64,000 bases of DNA from Corynebacterium halotolerans (lineage in GTDB: Bacteria; Actinomycetota; Actinomycetes; Mycobacteriales; Mycobacteriaceae): NCBI RefSeq assembly GCF_001056295.1, contig NZ_JVMD01000024.1, positions 270,159 to 334,158 on the forward strand. Reading direction: 5' to 3'. Positions 17,306 to 27,205 of this stretch are shown here, piece by piece; within the stretch, counting starts at the first letter, position 1; every line of letters begins with the position of its first letter. Under the pieces are notes generated by a model. That model was not told where the DNA came from, made no database searches, and saw only the letters and a list, made by a program, of their open reading frames with translations. The translations under genes and the position numbers were made by a program.

Positions 17306-18514
17306 TCAGCGCGCCGGTGCGAGCACCGCCAGCGTCTCCAGGTGGTGCGTGCCCGGGAAGGCGTCGACGACTTCGAGTGATTCGATGCGATAGCCGTTGT
17401 CCGACCAGGTCAGGGCGTCGCGGGCGAAGGTCGCGGGGTCGCAGCCGATGTGCAGGACGCGCTTCGGGTGCGCCGCGGCGATGGCCCGGACGGTCTGGGC
17501 GCCGGCGCCGGTCCGCGGCGGGTCGAGCACCACCAGGTCCACCGAATGCCCGAGCTTGCCGACGGCCGTTTCCACCAGGGAGGTGCGGAATTCGACCGGC
17601 AGATCGGACAGCGCGGCGCGGCCGACCTTCGCGGCCATGGCGAAGGACTCGACCGACGAGACCTTTCCGTCGTCGCCGACGAGCTCGGCCAGGGCGGCGG
17701 CGAAGACGCCGACGCCGCCGTAGAGGTCCCACGCGCGACCGCCCGGGACGGCGGGGAGCAGCTCGCTGATACGGGAGACGTAATGGTCCGCGGCCGCCGA
17801 ATGCGCCTGCCAGAAACCGTCGACCGGCACGGCGAATTCGCGCCCGGCGGCGCGCTCGACGGCGGTCGGCTCCCCCTCCACCTGCGTGACCCGGCGTTTG
17901 CGCCCCTTGCCGATCACGTGCAGCACGTGGCGCGCCCCATCGGCGTCGCGCACGACGTGGAGCTCGCCTCCGGCGGGCACGGCGCCGGCCTCTCCCAGGC
18001 CCGTCGTCAGGCCCGCGACGTTCTGCGCGCATTCCGCGCCCGTGACCAACTCGCGGGACTTGCGCTTGCGCAGCCCCGCCCGGCCTTCCCCGTCGACGCC
18101 GAGGCGCACGCGCGTGCGCCACCCGGTGGCCGGGCCGAGGGCGGTGACGGCGGGCTCGGGCAGCGATCCGGCATCGAAGCGGCCGATGCGGCGCAGCGCG
18201 TCGAGCAGGACGTCCTTCTTCAGCACGGCGGCGTGGGCGGGATCGACGAACCCGAGGTCGCAGCATCCGGCGCCGGCCTCCGCGGCGTCGCAGACGGGCT
18301 CGATGCGGTGCGGCGAGGGATCGAGGATCTCCACCGCCTCGCCGCGCCAGAGCTTCGCCTCGGCGTCGTCCAGGGCGATGCGGACGCGCTCCCCGGGGAT
18401 GGCGCCGCGGACGAGGATCACCCGGCCGTCGAGGAGGGCGATGGACTCGCCGCCGTGGGCGGGCCGGTCGACGACCGCCTCGATGATCGTGGGGCCGTTG
18501 GCCGGGGTGCTCAT
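17306..18514 (-). CDS. TrmA/RlmCD-family RNA (uracil-5-)-methyltransferase
   Basis: 402 residues. An N-terminal TRAM domain ([22 protein letters not shown]) is followed by the class I SAM fold: [10 protein letters not shown] near residue 265, DPPRTGAG, and [12 protein letters not shown] with the catalytic Cys, then TEHHLE-like GTHHLETLA with the general base Glu. It methylates a specific uridine in tRNA or 23S rRNA; which one cannot be resolved. The Cys-rich Fe-S motif ([12 protein letters not shown]) near residue 75 resembles the cluster site of the RlmD type. It is the neighbour equivalent to Rv2689c. Alone on its strand, 124 bp upstream of dxs. Confidence 0.88.
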   Translation of the reverse strand: MSTPANGPTIIEAVVDRPAHGGESIALLDGRVILVRGAIPGERVRIALDDAEAKLWRGEAVEILDPSPHRIEPVCDAAEAGAGCCDLGFVDPAHAAVLKKDVLLDALRRIGRFDAGSLPEPAVTALGPATGWRTRVRLGVDGEGRAGLRKRKSRELVTGAECAQNVAGLTTGLGEAGAVPAGGELHVVRDADGARHVLHVIGKGRKRRVTQVEGEPTAVERAAGREFAVPVDGFWQAHSAAADHYVSRISELLPAVPGGRAWDLYGGVGVFAAALAELVGDDGKVSSVESFAMAAKVGRAALSDLPVEFRTSLVETAVGKLGHSVDLVVLDPPRTGAGAQTVRAIAAAHPKRVLHIGCDPATFARDALTWSDNGYRIESLEVVDAFPGTHHLETLAVLAPAR

Positions 18515-18587
18515 GGCGATCCTCCTGGATCTGCGGGAACTGCGGGGGTGGATGGGTTTCCGGCCGGACGCGGCCGGAAGCCGGGGC

Positions 18588-19373
18588 CTACTGGCCCTGG
18601 TTGCCCTGCTGCTGATCCTGGCCGCCCTGCTGCGCGGCCTGCTGCTGCGCCGCGTAGGCCTGGCGGATCTGCTCCGCCATGGCGACGGGCAGGGTGACCG
18701 GCAGCGGCTGACCGGCCGGCATCGGGTTGTCGCCGCGGTTGACGAAGCAGCGGGCCATCATCCCGCGGCCGATCTCGGCGAGCTCGTCGGCGGAGGAGGC
18801 GGGGCCGGACAGCGTCAGGCGCATCATCCAGCGCGGGCCATCGGCGCCGATGATGCGCATCTGCATGTCGTCGCGCGAGCCCACGACCTCGTCGCCCCAC
18901 GGGCCATCCTCCAGGTGGACCGCCAGGCCGTCCTTCGACAGCCCCTCGGCGATCTCGCGGCCGGAGGTCTCCCACAGCCCGCCCGACGTCGGCGCGGCGA
19001 AGGCGACCGGGGTGATGCGCCCGGCGGTGGTGACGACGTGCAGCATCGTCGGGCCCTGCGGGCCCATCTCGACCTGGATGTCGCCGACGTGCGGCACGGC
19101 CAGCAGCACGGAGCCGAGGTTCACGCTGGCCTTGGCGAAGTCCGAGAAGTCGAAATCCTCCGGCTTGGCGTCGGCGACGTCGAACGGCCCGGCCTCCGCC
19201 GGCTGCGCATCCGCCTGGCGCGGCGCTTCGCGGCGCGGCTCGGCGGCGGCGGGCCCGGCGTCCGGGGCGGCATCGTCGCGGTCGACGGCGGCCTCGGGTG
19301 CCCCGGCGGTCGCGGCGCCGTCATCCTTGGCGCGGTCGTCTTTCTTCTTGTTGCCAAAGGGCCACATGGCCAT
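18588..19373 (-). CDS. DUF3710 family protein
   Basis: 261 residues, actinobacteria-specific, function unknown. A short basic start (MWPFGNKKKDDRAKDD) leads to an Ala/Asp/Arg-rich disordered stretch to about residue 65. The DUF3710 core follows (GPFDVADAKPEDFDFSDFA, LHVVTTAGRITPVAFAAPTSGGLW, RWMMRLTLSGPA). The C-tail is Gln-rich (QQQAAQQGGQDQQQGNQGQ). No membrane segment or catalytic motif is evident. Beside dut, as in mycobacteria, and probably co-transcribed with it. ATG 19367 two codons in is an equally good start. Confidence 0.83.
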   Translation of the reverse strand: MAMWPFGNKKKDDRAKDDGAATAGAPEAAVDRDDAAPDAGPAAAEPRREAPRQADAQPAEAGPFDVADAKPEDFDFSDFAKASVNLGSVLLAVPHVGDIQVEMGPQGPTMLHVVTTAGRITPVAFAAPTSGGLWETSGREIAEGLSKDGLAVHLEDGPWGDEVVGSRDDMQMRIIGADGPRWMMRLTLSGPASSADELAEIGRGMMARCFVNRGDNPMPAGQPLPVTLPVAMAEQIRQAYAAQQQAAQQGGQDQQQGNQGQ

Positions 19374-19453
19374 CGTCTCCCTAAATGTGTTTGCGCGTTT
19401 GATGTTCAGCGTAACGGCTACCGCGGCGCGGGGCCGTCGGGCCCGCCCCCTGC

Positions 19454-19990
19454 TCAGCCGCGGGCAGGCGGGGCGCCGGCGACGCCGGTGGAGCCGTGGC
19501 CCCGTTCCCCGCGATCGGTGGCGTCGAGTTCGTCGACGACGACGAACGGGCTGAGCTCGACTTTCTGCACCAAAAGCTGTGCGATGCGGTCGCCCTTGGC
19601 GATGGTGATGGGCTCGCGCGGGTCGAGGTTGATCAGGCTGATCTTGAGTTCGCCGCGGTACCCCGCGTCGACGGTGCCGGGGGCGTTGACGATGGACAGG
19701 CCCGCGCGGGCGGCCAGCCCCGACCGCGGGTGGACCAGGCCGACGGTGCCCGGGGGCAGCGCGATGGCGATGCCGGTGCCGACCAGGGCACGCTCGCCGG
19801 GCTCGAGCACGAGGTCCTCGGCCGAGGACAGGTCCACGCCGGCGTCGTCGTGGTGCGCGCGCACGGGCGCGACGGCGTCGGGTTGGAGCAGCCGCACCCG
19901 GACGGGGGCCGCGGACGCTGCGCCGGACTCTGCGCCGGACGCTGCGCCGGGCGCGGTGCCGTGGGAATCGTTTCGGATGTCGTCGTTCAC
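19454..19990 (-). CDS. dut: Deoxyuridine 5'-triphosphate nucleotidohydrolase (dUTPase)
   Basis: 178 residues. It hydrolyses dUTP to dUMP and PPi, keeping uracil out of DNA and feeding thymidylate synthesis; a trimer. All five motifs are present: [42 protein letters not shown] with the catalytic Asp, [23 protein letters not shown] (His where most have Phe, common in actinobacteria). The first ~30 residues are an extra Ala/Gly/Ser tail ([14 protein letters not shown]). The GTG start is the first workable codon; a shorter form starting nearer the core is possible. Confidence 0.95.
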   Translation of the reverse strand: MNDDIRNDSHGTAPGAASGAESGAASAAPVRVRLLQPDAVAPVRAHHDDAGVDLSSAEDLVLEPGERALVGTGIAIALPPGTVGLVHPRSGLAARAGLSIVNAPGTVDAGYRGELKISLINLDPREPITIAKGDRIAQLLVQKVELSPFVVVDELDATDRGERGHGSTGVAGAPPARG

Positions 19991-20050
19991 GTCATCCGAC
20001 GATACGCACCGCGGTCGACCCCGGAGATCGCATGGGTAGGATGAATGCCC

Positions 20051-20563
20051 GTGAGCACTACTGACGACAGCACCGTGACGGCCGCCGACGGCGACATCAT
20101 CTACCGGGAGCGTTTGTGGGTGCCCTGGTGGTACTGGGCGCTGGCGGTTCCCGCGGTCGTCGTGTGCACCGCGCAGGTCGCGTTCAACCGCAGCATCCTC
20201 TGGCTCATCATCGGCGGGACGATCATCACCCTCATCGGGCTGTGGATCCTGGTCACCCTGTCGAAGACGAAGGTCCAGGTCGAGCTCGACCCCACCGGCG
20301 AGAAGTGGCTCCACGCGGGCACCGCGGTGCTGCCGGCGTCGGTGGTGTCGAAGTCCCTCGTCGTCCCCGCGTCCGCGCACCGCAATGCACTGGGCCGCCA
20401 GCTGGACCCCGCGGCGTTCCTGGTCACCCACAGTTGGGTCCGCACCATGGTGCTGCTGGTCCTCGACGACCCGGATGATCCGACCCCGTACTGGCTGGTG
20501 TCGACGCGCAAGCCCGAAGAGCTTCTCGACGCCTTCCTGGGCGCCGACCGCCCCACGGTCTGA
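20051..20563 (+). CDS. DUF3093 family membrane protein
   Basis: 170 residues from GTG 20051; ATG 20045 would add two residues. Two membrane segments (about residues 25-45 and 49-70) follow the conserved motif [13 protein letters not shown] soluble beta-rich domain then ends with [11 protein letters not shown]3093, the equivalent of Rv2698, diverges from dut here as in mycobacteria. Function unknown. The GTG lies 8 bases after a TAGGAT -10 hexamer (20037-20042), which favours it as a leaderless start. Confidence 0.82.
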   Translation: MSTTDDSTVTAADGDIIYRERLWVPWWYWALAVPAVVVCTAQVAFNRSILWLIIGGTIITLIGLWILVTLSKTKVQVELDPTGEKWLHAGTAVLPASVVSKSLVVPASAHRNALGRQLDPAAFLVTHSWVRTMVLLVLDDPDDPTPYWLVSTRKPEELLDAFLGADRPTV

Positions 20564-20581
20564 CGGCGCTCCGGCGCGAAA

Positions 20582-20630
20582 ACGCCCCGGGCGACGGCCG
20601 ATCCATGGGATCGGGCATCGCCCGGGGCGT
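20582..20630. terminator. Bidirectional terminator between DUF3093 and DUF4193 genes
   Basis: Outer stem of 13 bp (20582-20594 with 20618-20630), with a second perfect stem inside (CCGATCC/GGATCGG). Minus-strand reading ends in TTTT, serving the DUF4193 gene; the plus-strand side lacks a U-tract. Confidence 0.82.
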
Positions 20631-20667
20631 CCTCCGTGCACGGCCCCGGTTCAGGGGGCCGCCGCCG

Positions 20668-20964
20668 TCACGCGCAATCGCGGCAGATCGGGAAACCGTC
20701 GCCGGGGTCGTACGCCATCATCGAGCGGTGCTGCACGAGGAAGCACGACCCGCACGTGAATTCGTCGTCCTGGCGGGGAACGACGGAAATCTCCAGCTCC
20801 TCACCGGAAAGGTCGGCGCCGGGGAGCTCGTACGGCTCCACGATCTCGCCGTCGTCATCGTCGGCGATGCGGTTGTCTTCGCCGGCGGCCTGCAGGCCCT
20901 CGAGCGAATCGGTGGCGATGTCCTCGTCCTCGCGGGTGCGCGGCGAATCGTAATCGACAGCCAT
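20668..20964 (-). CDS. DUF4193 small zinc-ribbon-like protein
   Basis: 98 residues, strongly acidic. The N-terminal half carries the DUF4193 signature (MAVDYDSPRTREDEDIATDS); the C-terminus has two CxxC knuckles (CGSC and CRDC, the latter at the very end) that should bind zinc. Equivalent of Rv2699c, between the DUF3093 and cei genes. Function unknown; the acidic tail and zinc ribbon would suit a protein- or RNA-polymerase-binding role, but that is a guess. Confidence 0.85.
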   Translation of the reverse strand: MAVDYDSPRTREDEDIATDSLEGLQAAGEDNRIADDDDGEIVEPYELPGADLSGEELEISVVPRQDDEFTCGSCFLVQHRSMMAYDPGDGFPICRDCA

Positions 20965-21124
20965 TTGTTCGGCCCTCCTCCAGTGGGGTCGCGGCACTTC
21001 GTATGTAGCGCCGTATTCTTCGCGGATACTAGGGCAATTCTAAGAATCTGTCATGTCCCCAGGTCAATGGCGCTTTTTGGGCCACTTTTGCACGTCATGT
21101 GAATGGCGCGCACCCGCACCCGGC

Positions 21125-21130
21125 TAACAT
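21125..21130 (+). promoter_or_regulatory. -10 element (TAACAT) for cei
   Basis: Hexamer ending 7 bases before ATG 21138 with no Shine-Dalgarno sequence; predicts a leaderless message. Confidence 0.5.
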
Positions 21131-21137
21131 TGTGCGC

Positions 21138-21734
21138 ATGACGCACCGCCAGCCGGGCGATTCCCCGCCCCGCAATTACCGACCCTACGGCATCATCGTC
21201 GGCGTTTTCGCCGTCTTCGCCGTGGCCGCCTGGTCCTTCGCGTTCGCCCGGACCGCCGAGGAAACGAGCGTCGCCTGCGAGCATCCCGACGCCGGCGCGG
21301 TCGTGTCCGCGACGGACCTGCTCGGCGAGGCCCCCGCCGCGCCCGGCGACATCCCGGTGCGGGTCTTCAACGCCAACGGCGAATCCGGGCAGGCCACCGA
21401 GGTGTCCGAGGGGCTGGTCGGGCTCGGCTTCGCCACGGTCCCGGAGGGCGCGGTGGGCAACGATCCCCTGACCCCGGACCTCGATCTGGGCTGCTACGGC
21501 CAACTGCGCTTCGGCGCGGGATTCGCCACCCACGGAGCGACCCTCCACGCGGTGTTCCCCTGCCTCGAACTGATCCACGACGCCCGCGAAGACGGTTCGG
21601 TGGACGTGGCCCTGGGCAAGGGTTTCCGCGGCCTCGATGATTCGGGGCCGGTCCGGGCGGCGATGGAGACGCTCCAGTCGGGCCGCGACGTCGACGCCGC
21701 CACGCTGCAGTCGCTCAGCCGCCGTTCCTGCTGA
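21138..21734 (+). CDS. cei: Envelope integrity protein Cei-like (LytR C-terminal domain)
   Basis: 198 residues: a short cytoplasmic start (MTHRQPGDSPPRNYRPYG), one membrane helix (about residues 15-37), then an exported LytR_C-type domain (IPVRVFNANGESGQATEVSEGLVGLGF). It contains three Cys likely to be oxidised. The M. tuberculosis counterpart Rv2700 supports cell-envelope integrity. The gene lies between the DUF4193 gene and suhB in the same order. Its last 20 bp overlap the 3' end of suhB on the opposite strand. ATG 21138 is preferred over a more upstream in-frame ATG because the -10 hexamer lies directly before it. Confidence 0.82.
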   Translation: MTHRQPGDSPPRNYRPYGIIVGVFAVFAVAAWSFAFARTAEETSVACEHPDAGAVVSATDLLGEAPAAPGDIPVRVFNANGESGQATEVSEGLVGLGFATVPEGAVGNDPLTPDLDLGCYGQLRFGAGFATHGATLHAVFPCLELIHDAREDGSVDVALGKGFRGLDDSGPVRAAMETLQSGRDVDAATLQSLSRRSC

Positions 21735-22611
21735 TCGGCCCCAGCGCACCCCGGGACTCCAGCGCGCCGAAGAACTCGTCGGCCACCGTCGGCGCTGCTG
21801 CGGCGACCAGCTCCCCCTCGGCGGTCCCCGCGCCCGGATCCGGCAGCTTCACCACGGCGCCGGCCTCCTGCGCAATGAGGGCGCCGGCCGCCCAATCCCA
21901 CAGATTCAGGCCGTGCTCGAAGTAGCAGTCCACGCCGCCCGCGGCCAGCAGGCAAAGGTCCAGCGCAGCCGAGCCGATGCGGCGGATGTCGCGGACGTCG
22001 GCAAGCAAATCCGCCACCAGCGCGCCCTGCACCGCCCGGCGCTCCGCGGAGTACGAGAAACCCGTGGCGACCAGCGACACCCCCAGATCCTCGGGCGCGG
22101 AGCACCGGAGCTCCACCTCACGCCCGGACGAGTCGCGCAGCGCCGCCCCTCCCCCGACCGCCGCGTGGAAGATGCGCCCGCCCGCCACGTCCGCGACGGC
22201 GCCGGCGACGATGCGGCCGTCCTTCTCGCACGCGACGCTGACGCCGAAGGCCGGGATGCCGTAGAGGAAGTTGACCGTCCCGTCGATGGGGTCGACGACC
22301 CAGCGGATGCCCTCCGCCCGGGCGCCCGCGCCGCCCTCCTCCTCGCCGAAGACTGCGTCGCCGGGCCGCAGCGACGCGACGAGCCCGCGGATCAGCTCCT
22401 CCGACTCGCGGTCGACGACCGTGACGGGGTCGACGCGGCTGGATTTGACGTCCGTGCCCTCGGCCCGGCCGCCGCCGACGCCGACTTCGCGGCGCCGCAC
22501 CCGGATGTGCTCGGCCGCCGCGGACGCCAAAAACACGGCCATCCGCCGCAAATCGGCGGGCGAGTCGGAGCGGGCGGGGGTGTGCGCGGGTTCGGCTTCT
22601 GCGAAGGTCAT
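21715..22611 (-). CDS. suhB: Inositol monophosphatase family protein (SuhB type)
   Basis: 298 residues. It hydrolyses inositol phosphate or related sugar phosphates, probably feeding inositol for phosphatidylinositol and mycothiol. Metal motifs are complete: EEEGG (Glu in motif 1), [17 protein letters not shown] (motif DPIDGT), and [18 protein letters not shown] (WDWAAG). An N-terminal tail of about 20 residues is extra. Equivalent of Rv2701c. ATG 22611 lies 35 bp from the divergent ppgK start; GACAAT ends 6 bases before it, so it may also be leaderless. Confidence 0.92.
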   Translation of the reverse strand: MTFAEAEPAHTPARSDSPADLRRMAVFLASAAAEHIRVRRREVGVGGGRAEGTDVKSSRVDPVTVVDRESEELIRGLVASLRPGDAVFGEEEGGAGARAEGIRWVVDPIDGTVNFLYGIPAFGVSVACEKDGRIVAGAVADVAGGRIFHAAVGGGAALRDSSGREVELRCSAPEDLGVSLVATGFSYSAERRAVQGALVADLLADVRDIRRIGSAALDLCLLAAGGVDCYFEHGLNLWDWAAGALIAQEAGAVVKLPDPGAGTAEGELVAAAAPTVADEFFGALESRGALGPISRNGG

Positions 22612-22633
22612 GGGGCCATTGTCCCCGTTTTCG

Positions 22634-22639
22634 TACAAT
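22634..22639 (+). promoter_or_regulatory. -10 element (TACAAT) for ppgK
   Basis: Near-consensus hexamer ending 7 bases before ATG 22647, so the transcript would begin at the start codon. It sits in the 35-bp space between the suhB and ppgK starts. Confidence 0.6.
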
Positions 22640-22646
22640 CGGCCAC

Positions 22647-23402
22647 ATGGCAGAGAACATCGGTTTTGGCGTGGACGTGGGCGGTTCCGGCATCAAGGGG
22701 GGTGTCGTGGACCTCGACACCGGGGAGCTGGTGGGCGAGCGGATCAAGATCCTCACGCCGCAGCCCGCGACCCCGGACGCGGTGGCGGAGACCATCGCGG
22801 AAATCGTGCGCATCGCCGGGTGGGAGGGGCCGGTGGGCGTCACGCTGCCGTCCGTCATCCGCGACCAGACCGCCCTGCTCGCGGCGAACATCGATGAGTC
22901 GTGGGTGGACATGGACTGCCGTGAGCTGTTCTCGCGCCACCTGCCCGACCACCGCACCCACGTGCTCAACGACGCCGACGCGGCGGGGCTGGCGGAGGCG
23001 CGCTTCGGCGACGCCCACGCGCGCCAGGGGTCGGTGGTCCTGCTGACCTTCGGCACCGGCATCGGTTCGGCCCTGCTTCACGACGGCCTGCTGTACCCGA
23101 ACTCCGAGCTCGGCCACCTGCACATCGGGGACGACGAAGCCGAGCACATCGCGTCGGCCGCGGCGAAGGAGCGCGAGGACCTCAGCTACAAGAAGTGGGC
23201 CAAGCGCGTGTCGAAGGTCCTGCGGACGTACGAGGCGCTGTTCTGGCCGACGCTGTTCGTGGTCGGCGGCGGCATCAGCCGCAAGCACGAGAAGTGGGTG
23301 CCGCTGCTCGAGTGCCGGACCCCGGTGGTCCCCGCGAAGCTGCACAACAACGCGGGCATCGCCGGCGCCGCCCTGGCGGCATCCGAGGGGCTCCTGCCCT
23401 GA
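22647..23402 (+). CDS. ppgK: Polyphosphate glucokinase
   Basis: 251 residues, ROK family. It phosphorylates glucose using polyphosphate or ATP. The phosphate-binding motif [14 protein letters not shown] is at residues 9-22; the polyphosphate/ATP region includes [12 protein letters not shown], and [10 protein letters not shown] holds the sugar-binding Glu/His. [16 protein letters not shown] includes the catalytic Asp. The ROK Cys-zinc motif is absent, as is normal for PpgK. Equivalent of Rv2702, immediately before sigA. Likely leaderless. Confidence 0.94.
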   Translation: MAENIGFGVDVGGSGIKGGVVDLDTGELVGERIKILTPQPATPDAVAETIAEIVRIAGWEGPVGVTLPSVIRDQTALLAANIDESWVDMDCRELFSRHLPDHRTHVLNDADAAGLAEARFGDAHARQGSVVLLTFGTGIGSALLHDGLLYPNSELGHLHIGDDEAEHIASAAAKEREDLSYKKWAKRVSKVLRTYEALFWPTLFVVGGGISRKHEKWVPLLECRTPVVPAKLHNNAGIAGAALAASEGLLP

Positions 23403-23703
23403 CCGCGGCGCTCCCGGCGCAAACCCCCGCACGGGGGCGCACCGGGGCGATCATCCCCATTGGGTTACACTGGGGAGTTGATTCACGGACGGTTGAACAT
23501 GACGAAGGCGGGGCAGCGCGACCGAACCCCGCAATACGGCAGCCGAGATCCGTGGCACGAATCATCGACATTGCAGGCATTCGGCCGGCGGTGGCGCACA
23601 CGCGGCGTCCCGTCCCCCGTCGACCCGATTACGGTCGGCGGGGCCGCGCACCGGTTCTTCCCGGCACGCCGGCGGCAATCGACATCATCGTGAAAGGGCT
23701 TTC
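23403..23703. other. ppgK-sigA intergenic region (sigA promoter/leader)
   Basis: 301 bp with no gene. A small hairpin (CCCCCG at 23424, CGGGGG at 23432) follows ppgK. TACACT at 23466-23471 preceded by GGGT is a plausible extended -10 element, which would give sigA a leader of about 230 bases. GAAAGGG at 23691 is a weak ribosome site for the GTG at 23704. Confidence 0.5.
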
Positions 23704-25227
23704 GTGACAGCCAAAGAATCCGAGCAGCCGAACGGCCGGGAAACTGCGGGCGGCGCCGCCGAGTCGCCGGCCCCGGCCAAGAAGGCCGTGAAGAAGGCGA
23801 TCAAGAAGGCCGTGAAGAAGACGGCGGCCAAGAAGACCGCCGCCAAGAAGGCCGCGCCGGCGGCCGCCGCCCCGGCGGCGACCGAGTCCGCCGCAGCCGA
23901 GCAGGAGCCGGCCGCCGAGGCGAAGGCCCCCGCGAAGAAGGCCGTGAAGAAGGCGCCCGCCAAGAAGACCGCGGCGAAGAAGACGGCCAAGAAGGCCGCG
24001 AAGAAAACCGCCGCCAAGAAGACGGCGAAGAAGGCCACCGCGAAGAAGACGGCGGCGAAGAAGACCGCCGCCAAGGCCACGAGCGCCAAGGCGAAGGATG
24101 CGCAGGCCGCCGAGAGCGCCGACGAAGACGAGCTCGAGGACGACGATTCGGACCTGGCCATCGACGGCGACTTCGATCCGGAGCTCGACGAGGGCGCGGA
24201 GACCGCCGACGACGACGCCGAGGACGAGACCGACACCGTCGACGAGGTCTGGAACGAGGACGAATCCGCGGCGCTGCGCCAGGCTCGCAAGGACGCCGAG
24301 CTGACGGCGTCGGCTGACTCCGTTCGCGCGTACCTGAAGCAGATCGGCAAGGTCGCCCTGCTGACCGCCGAGGAAGAGGTCTCGCTGGCCAAGCGCATCG
24401 AGGCCGGCCTGTACGCCCAGTACAAGATCGACCAGGCCAAGGAAGCCGGCGAGCGGCTCGCCCACGCCCAGCGCCGCGATCTGCGGGAGATCGCGCGCGA
24501 CGGCCAGCGCGCCAAGAATCACCTGCTCGAAGCCAACCTGCGTCTCGTCGTTTCGCTGGCCAAGCGCTACACGGGCCGCGGCATGGCGTTCCTGGACCTC
24601 ATCCAGGAGGGCAACCTCGGCCTGATCCGCGCGGTGGAGAAGTTCGACTACTCCAAGGGCTACAAGTTCTCCACGTACGCGACGTGGTGGATCCGCCAGG
24701 CGATCACCCGCGCGATGGCGGACCAGGCGCGCACGATCCGCATCCCGGTGCACATGGTGGAGGTCATCAACAAGCTGGGCCGCATCCAGCGCGAGCTGCT
24801 CCAGGATCTCGGCCGCGAGCCGACCCCGGAGGAGCTGGCCCGCGAGATGGACATCACCGAGGAGAAGGTGCTGGAGATCCAGCAGTACGCCCGCGAGCCG
24901 ATTTCGCTGGACCAGACCATCGGCGACGAGGGCGACAGCCAGCTCGGCGATTTCATCGAGGACTCCGAGGCCGTCATCGCGGTCGACGCGGTGAGCTTCA
25001 CGCTGCTGCAGGATCAGCTGGGCGATGTGCTGGAGACCCTGTCCGAGCGCGAGGCGGGCGTCGTGCGCCTGCGCTTCGGCCTGACCGACGGCATGCCGCG
25101 CACCTTGGACGAGATCGGCCAGGTCTACGGCGTGACGCGCGAGCGCATCCGCCAGATCGAGTCGAAGACGATGTCGAAGCTGCGCCACCCCTCGCGGTCG
25201 CAGGTGCTGCGCGACTACCTGGAGTAG
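23704..25227 (+). CDS. sigA: Primary sigma factor SigA (sigma-70 group 1)
   Basis: 507 residues. It directs RNA polymerase to housekeeping promoters. Residues ~20-125 are a Lys/Ala-rich, histone-H1-like tail ([12 protein letters not shown] repeats), followed by an acidic stretch to ~185, then region 1.2 ([21 protein letters not shown]). Region 2 includes [15 protein letters not shown] and [21 protein letters not shown], with [15 protein letters not shown] contacting the -10. Region 3 and region 4 ([21 protein letters not shown]) complete it. GTG start. Equivalent of Rv2703. Confidence 0.98.
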   Translation: MTAKESEQPNGRETAGGAAESPAPAKKAVKKAIKKAVKKTAAKKTAAKKAAPAAAAPAATESAAAEQEPAAEAKAPAKKAVKKAPAKKTAAKKTAKKAAKKTAAKKTAKKATAKKTAAKKTAAKATSAKAKDAQAAESADEDELEDDDSDLAIDGDFDPELDEGAETADDDAEDETDTVDEVWNEDESAALRQARKDAELTASADSVRAYLKQIGKVALLTAEEEVSLAKRIEAGLYAQYKIDQAKEAGERLAHAQRRDLREIARDGQRAKNHLLEANLRLVVSLAKRYTGRGMAFLDLIQEGNLGLIRAVEKFDYSKGYKFSTYATWWIRQAITRAMADQARTIRIPVHMVEVINKLGRIQRELLQDLGREPTPEELAREMDITEEKVLEIQQYAREPISLDQTIGDEGDSQLGDFIEDSEAVIAVDAVSFTLLQDQLGDVLETLSEREAGVVRLRFGLTDGMPRTLDEIGQVYGVTRERIRQIESKTMSKLRHPSRSQVLRDYLE

Positions 25228-25248
25228 GCCGCTTCTCCCCCGCCCGCC

Positions 25249-25335
25249 GTCGCTTTGCGACGGCCCGCGCGGGATGATCCGACGCGAAACGCCCGCCCCA
25301 CCGCGAAGGTGGAGGCGGGCGGTTCGCTTTTCGGG
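25249..25335. terminator. Hairpins after sigA
   Basis: Two hairpins: GCCGTCGC/GCGACGGC around TTT (25246-25264), then a longer stem at 25290-25321 (about 14 bp with one C/A mismatch, loop GCGAA) followed by TTCGCTTTT. The second is a good intrinsic terminator for sigA; they also separate it from the converging transporter gene. Confidence 0.78.
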
Positions 25336-25404
25336 GCGTGGGTGCCCGGTGTCGCGGGGCCGCTCCGGTAAACCCCACCGACGGGGCGCCCCGTCGTCCC
25401 GGGG

Positions 25405-27051
25405 CTAGTAGACGACGCCGAAAACCCAGCCGAGCAGCGTCATGGCGGCGGCGGAGACGACGACCAGGGCGATGATGTTCAGCCAGATGCCGGCGCGGAC
25501 CATGTTGCCCATCGAGACGTAGCCGGAGCCGTAGGCGATGGCGTTCGGCGGGGTGGCCACGGGCATCATGAAGGCCGAGGTCGCGGCCAGGGCGACCGGC
25601 ACGGCCAGCAGCATCTGGTCGACGCCGAGGCCGATCGCCATCGCGCCGACGAGGGGCAGGAACGTGGCGGCGGTGGCGGTGTTCGAGGTGAACTCGGTGA
25701 GCACCAGCACCACCAGCGCGACGGCGACGACCAGCAGGGCGATGGGCAGGAAGCCGAGCCCGGACATCTGCTCGCCGATCCAGTCCGACAGGCCGGAGTC
25801 GGTGAACTGCTTCGACAGGGCCAGGCCGCCGCCGAAGAGCAGCAGCACGCCCCACGGCAGCTCGAGGGCGTCCTCCCAGCGCAGGAGCTTCACGCCGTCG
25901 GGGCCGCCGGGAATGATGAACAGGGCGATGCCCACGGCCATGGCGATCACGGCGTCGACGATGATCGTGTCGGGCCAGATGACGGGCACGAACACCCACG
26001 CCAGGGCGGCGGCGACGAACACCAGCAGCACACGCAGCTCGCCCCTGGACATCCCGCCGAGCTTGGCCAGCTCCTCCTTCATCAGGGCGCGGCCACCCGG
26101 GATGTGGTCGATTTCCGGCTTGAAGATCACCCCGGTGAGCAGGAACCACGCGGCGGCCATGAGCACGATGGCGACGGGCACGCCGACCAGCATCCACTGC
26201 CCGAAGCCGATGTGGACGCCCTGTTTGGCCATGTACCCCGCGAGCAACGCATTCGGCGGCGTGCCGATGATGGTGCCCAGCGAACCGATCGATGCGGCGT
26301 AGGCGATGCCGAGCATCAGCGCGATGCCGAAGTTCGACTTCGGTTCGGGATCGGTCGATTGCTCCGCCTTCTCTTCCCCATCGGCGACGTCGGCGTCGGC
26401 GTCGAGGAGCTCGGAGGCTCCTTCGGAGAGTCCTTCGTCGCCGTCGCCGCGCGCCGGCGCCGCCTTCTCCGCCTTCGCCTCGTCGCGGACGATCTTCACG
26501 ATGAGCGAGAGCACGGACACGCCGATGGGGAGCATCATCACGGCGGTGGCGGTGTTGGACACCCACATGGACAGGAAGCCGGTGGCGACCATGAAGCCGA
26601 GGATCAGCAACTTCGGCGACGACCCCATGGCCACGAGCACCCACAGCGCGATGCGCTTGTGCAGGTTCCACCGCTGCATGGCCAGGGCGAGCAGGAAGCC
26701 GCCCATGAACAGGAAGATCGTGGGCGCGGTGTACTCGCCCGAGAAGTCCCCGATCTTCGCGATGCCCAGCGCGGGGAATAGCACCAGCGGGAGCAGGGCG
26801 GTGACGGTGATGGGGATCGCCTCGGACATCCACCACGCGGCCATCAGAACGGCGATGGCGGCGGTGCCGCGCAGCATGTGGTCGAGGTCGGAGGGCATGA
26901 AGAAGTACACCGCGACCGAAAGGACGAGGCCCGTGATCAGGCCGAATCGCCTTCGGAAAAGCTCGCGGGGGCCGTCGCCCCGATCTTTCTGCCCCGGGGA
27001 CAATTCCGCGGCGGTGGTCGCCGTCCGTCGGGTGGCGTCCGTGGTCGACAT
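25405..27051 (-). CDS. DASS/SLC13-family sodium-coupled anion (dicarboxylate) symporter
   Basis: 548 residues and about 12-13 membrane or re-entrant segments. Both hallmark SNT motifs of the divalent-anion:sodium symporter family are present: MWVSNTATAVMMLPIG near residue 165 and EFTSNTATAATFLPLV near residue 452. They form the sodium sites and bind the substrate carboxylates. A roughly 55-residue acidic loop (about 190-245) is inserted in the cytoplasmic linker. It probably imports succinate/malate-type acids or sulfate-like anions; the substrate cannot be set from sequence. Its region is accessory relative to the conserved sigA neighbourhood. Confidence 0.88.
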   Translation of the reverse strand: MSTTDATRRTATTAAELSPGQKDRGDGPRELFRRRFGLITGLVLSVAVYFFMPSDLDHMLRGTAAIAVLMAAWWMSEAIPITVTALLPLVLFPALGIAKIGDFSGEYTAPTIFLFMGGFLLALAMQRWNLHKRIALWVLVAMGSSPKLLILGFMVATGFLSMWVSNTATAVMMLPIGVSVLSLIVKIVRDEAKAEKAAPARGDGDEGLSEGASELLDADADVADGEEKAEQSTDPEPKSNFGIALMLGIAYAASIGSLGTIIGTPPNALLAGYMAKQGVHIGFGQWMLVGVPVAIVLMAAAWFLLTGVIFKPEIDHIPGGRALMKEELAKLGGMSRGELRVLLVFVAAALAWVFVPVIWPDTIIVDAVIAMAVGIALFIIPGGPDGVKLLRWEDALELPWGVLLLFGGGLALSKQFTDSGLSDWIGEQMSGLGFLPIALLVVAVALVVLVLTEFTSNTATAATFLPLVGAMAIGLGVDQMLLAVPVALAATSAFMMPVATPPNAIAYGSGYVSMGNMVRAGIWLNIIALVVVSAAAMTLLGWVFGVVY

Positions 27052-27205
27052 CGTGGCGTCGCTCCCTTGTGGCGGGCGCCGGAGTTGCCCTGGTGCGGCG
27101 GATCACGGCGCGGGTCGAATGTGATTCGCCGCCCACGATATCGCACCGACAACAATGTCCTATTCCGACCCCGCCGTTCCATCGCCCGCTGCGGCCGGCG
27201 GCGCC

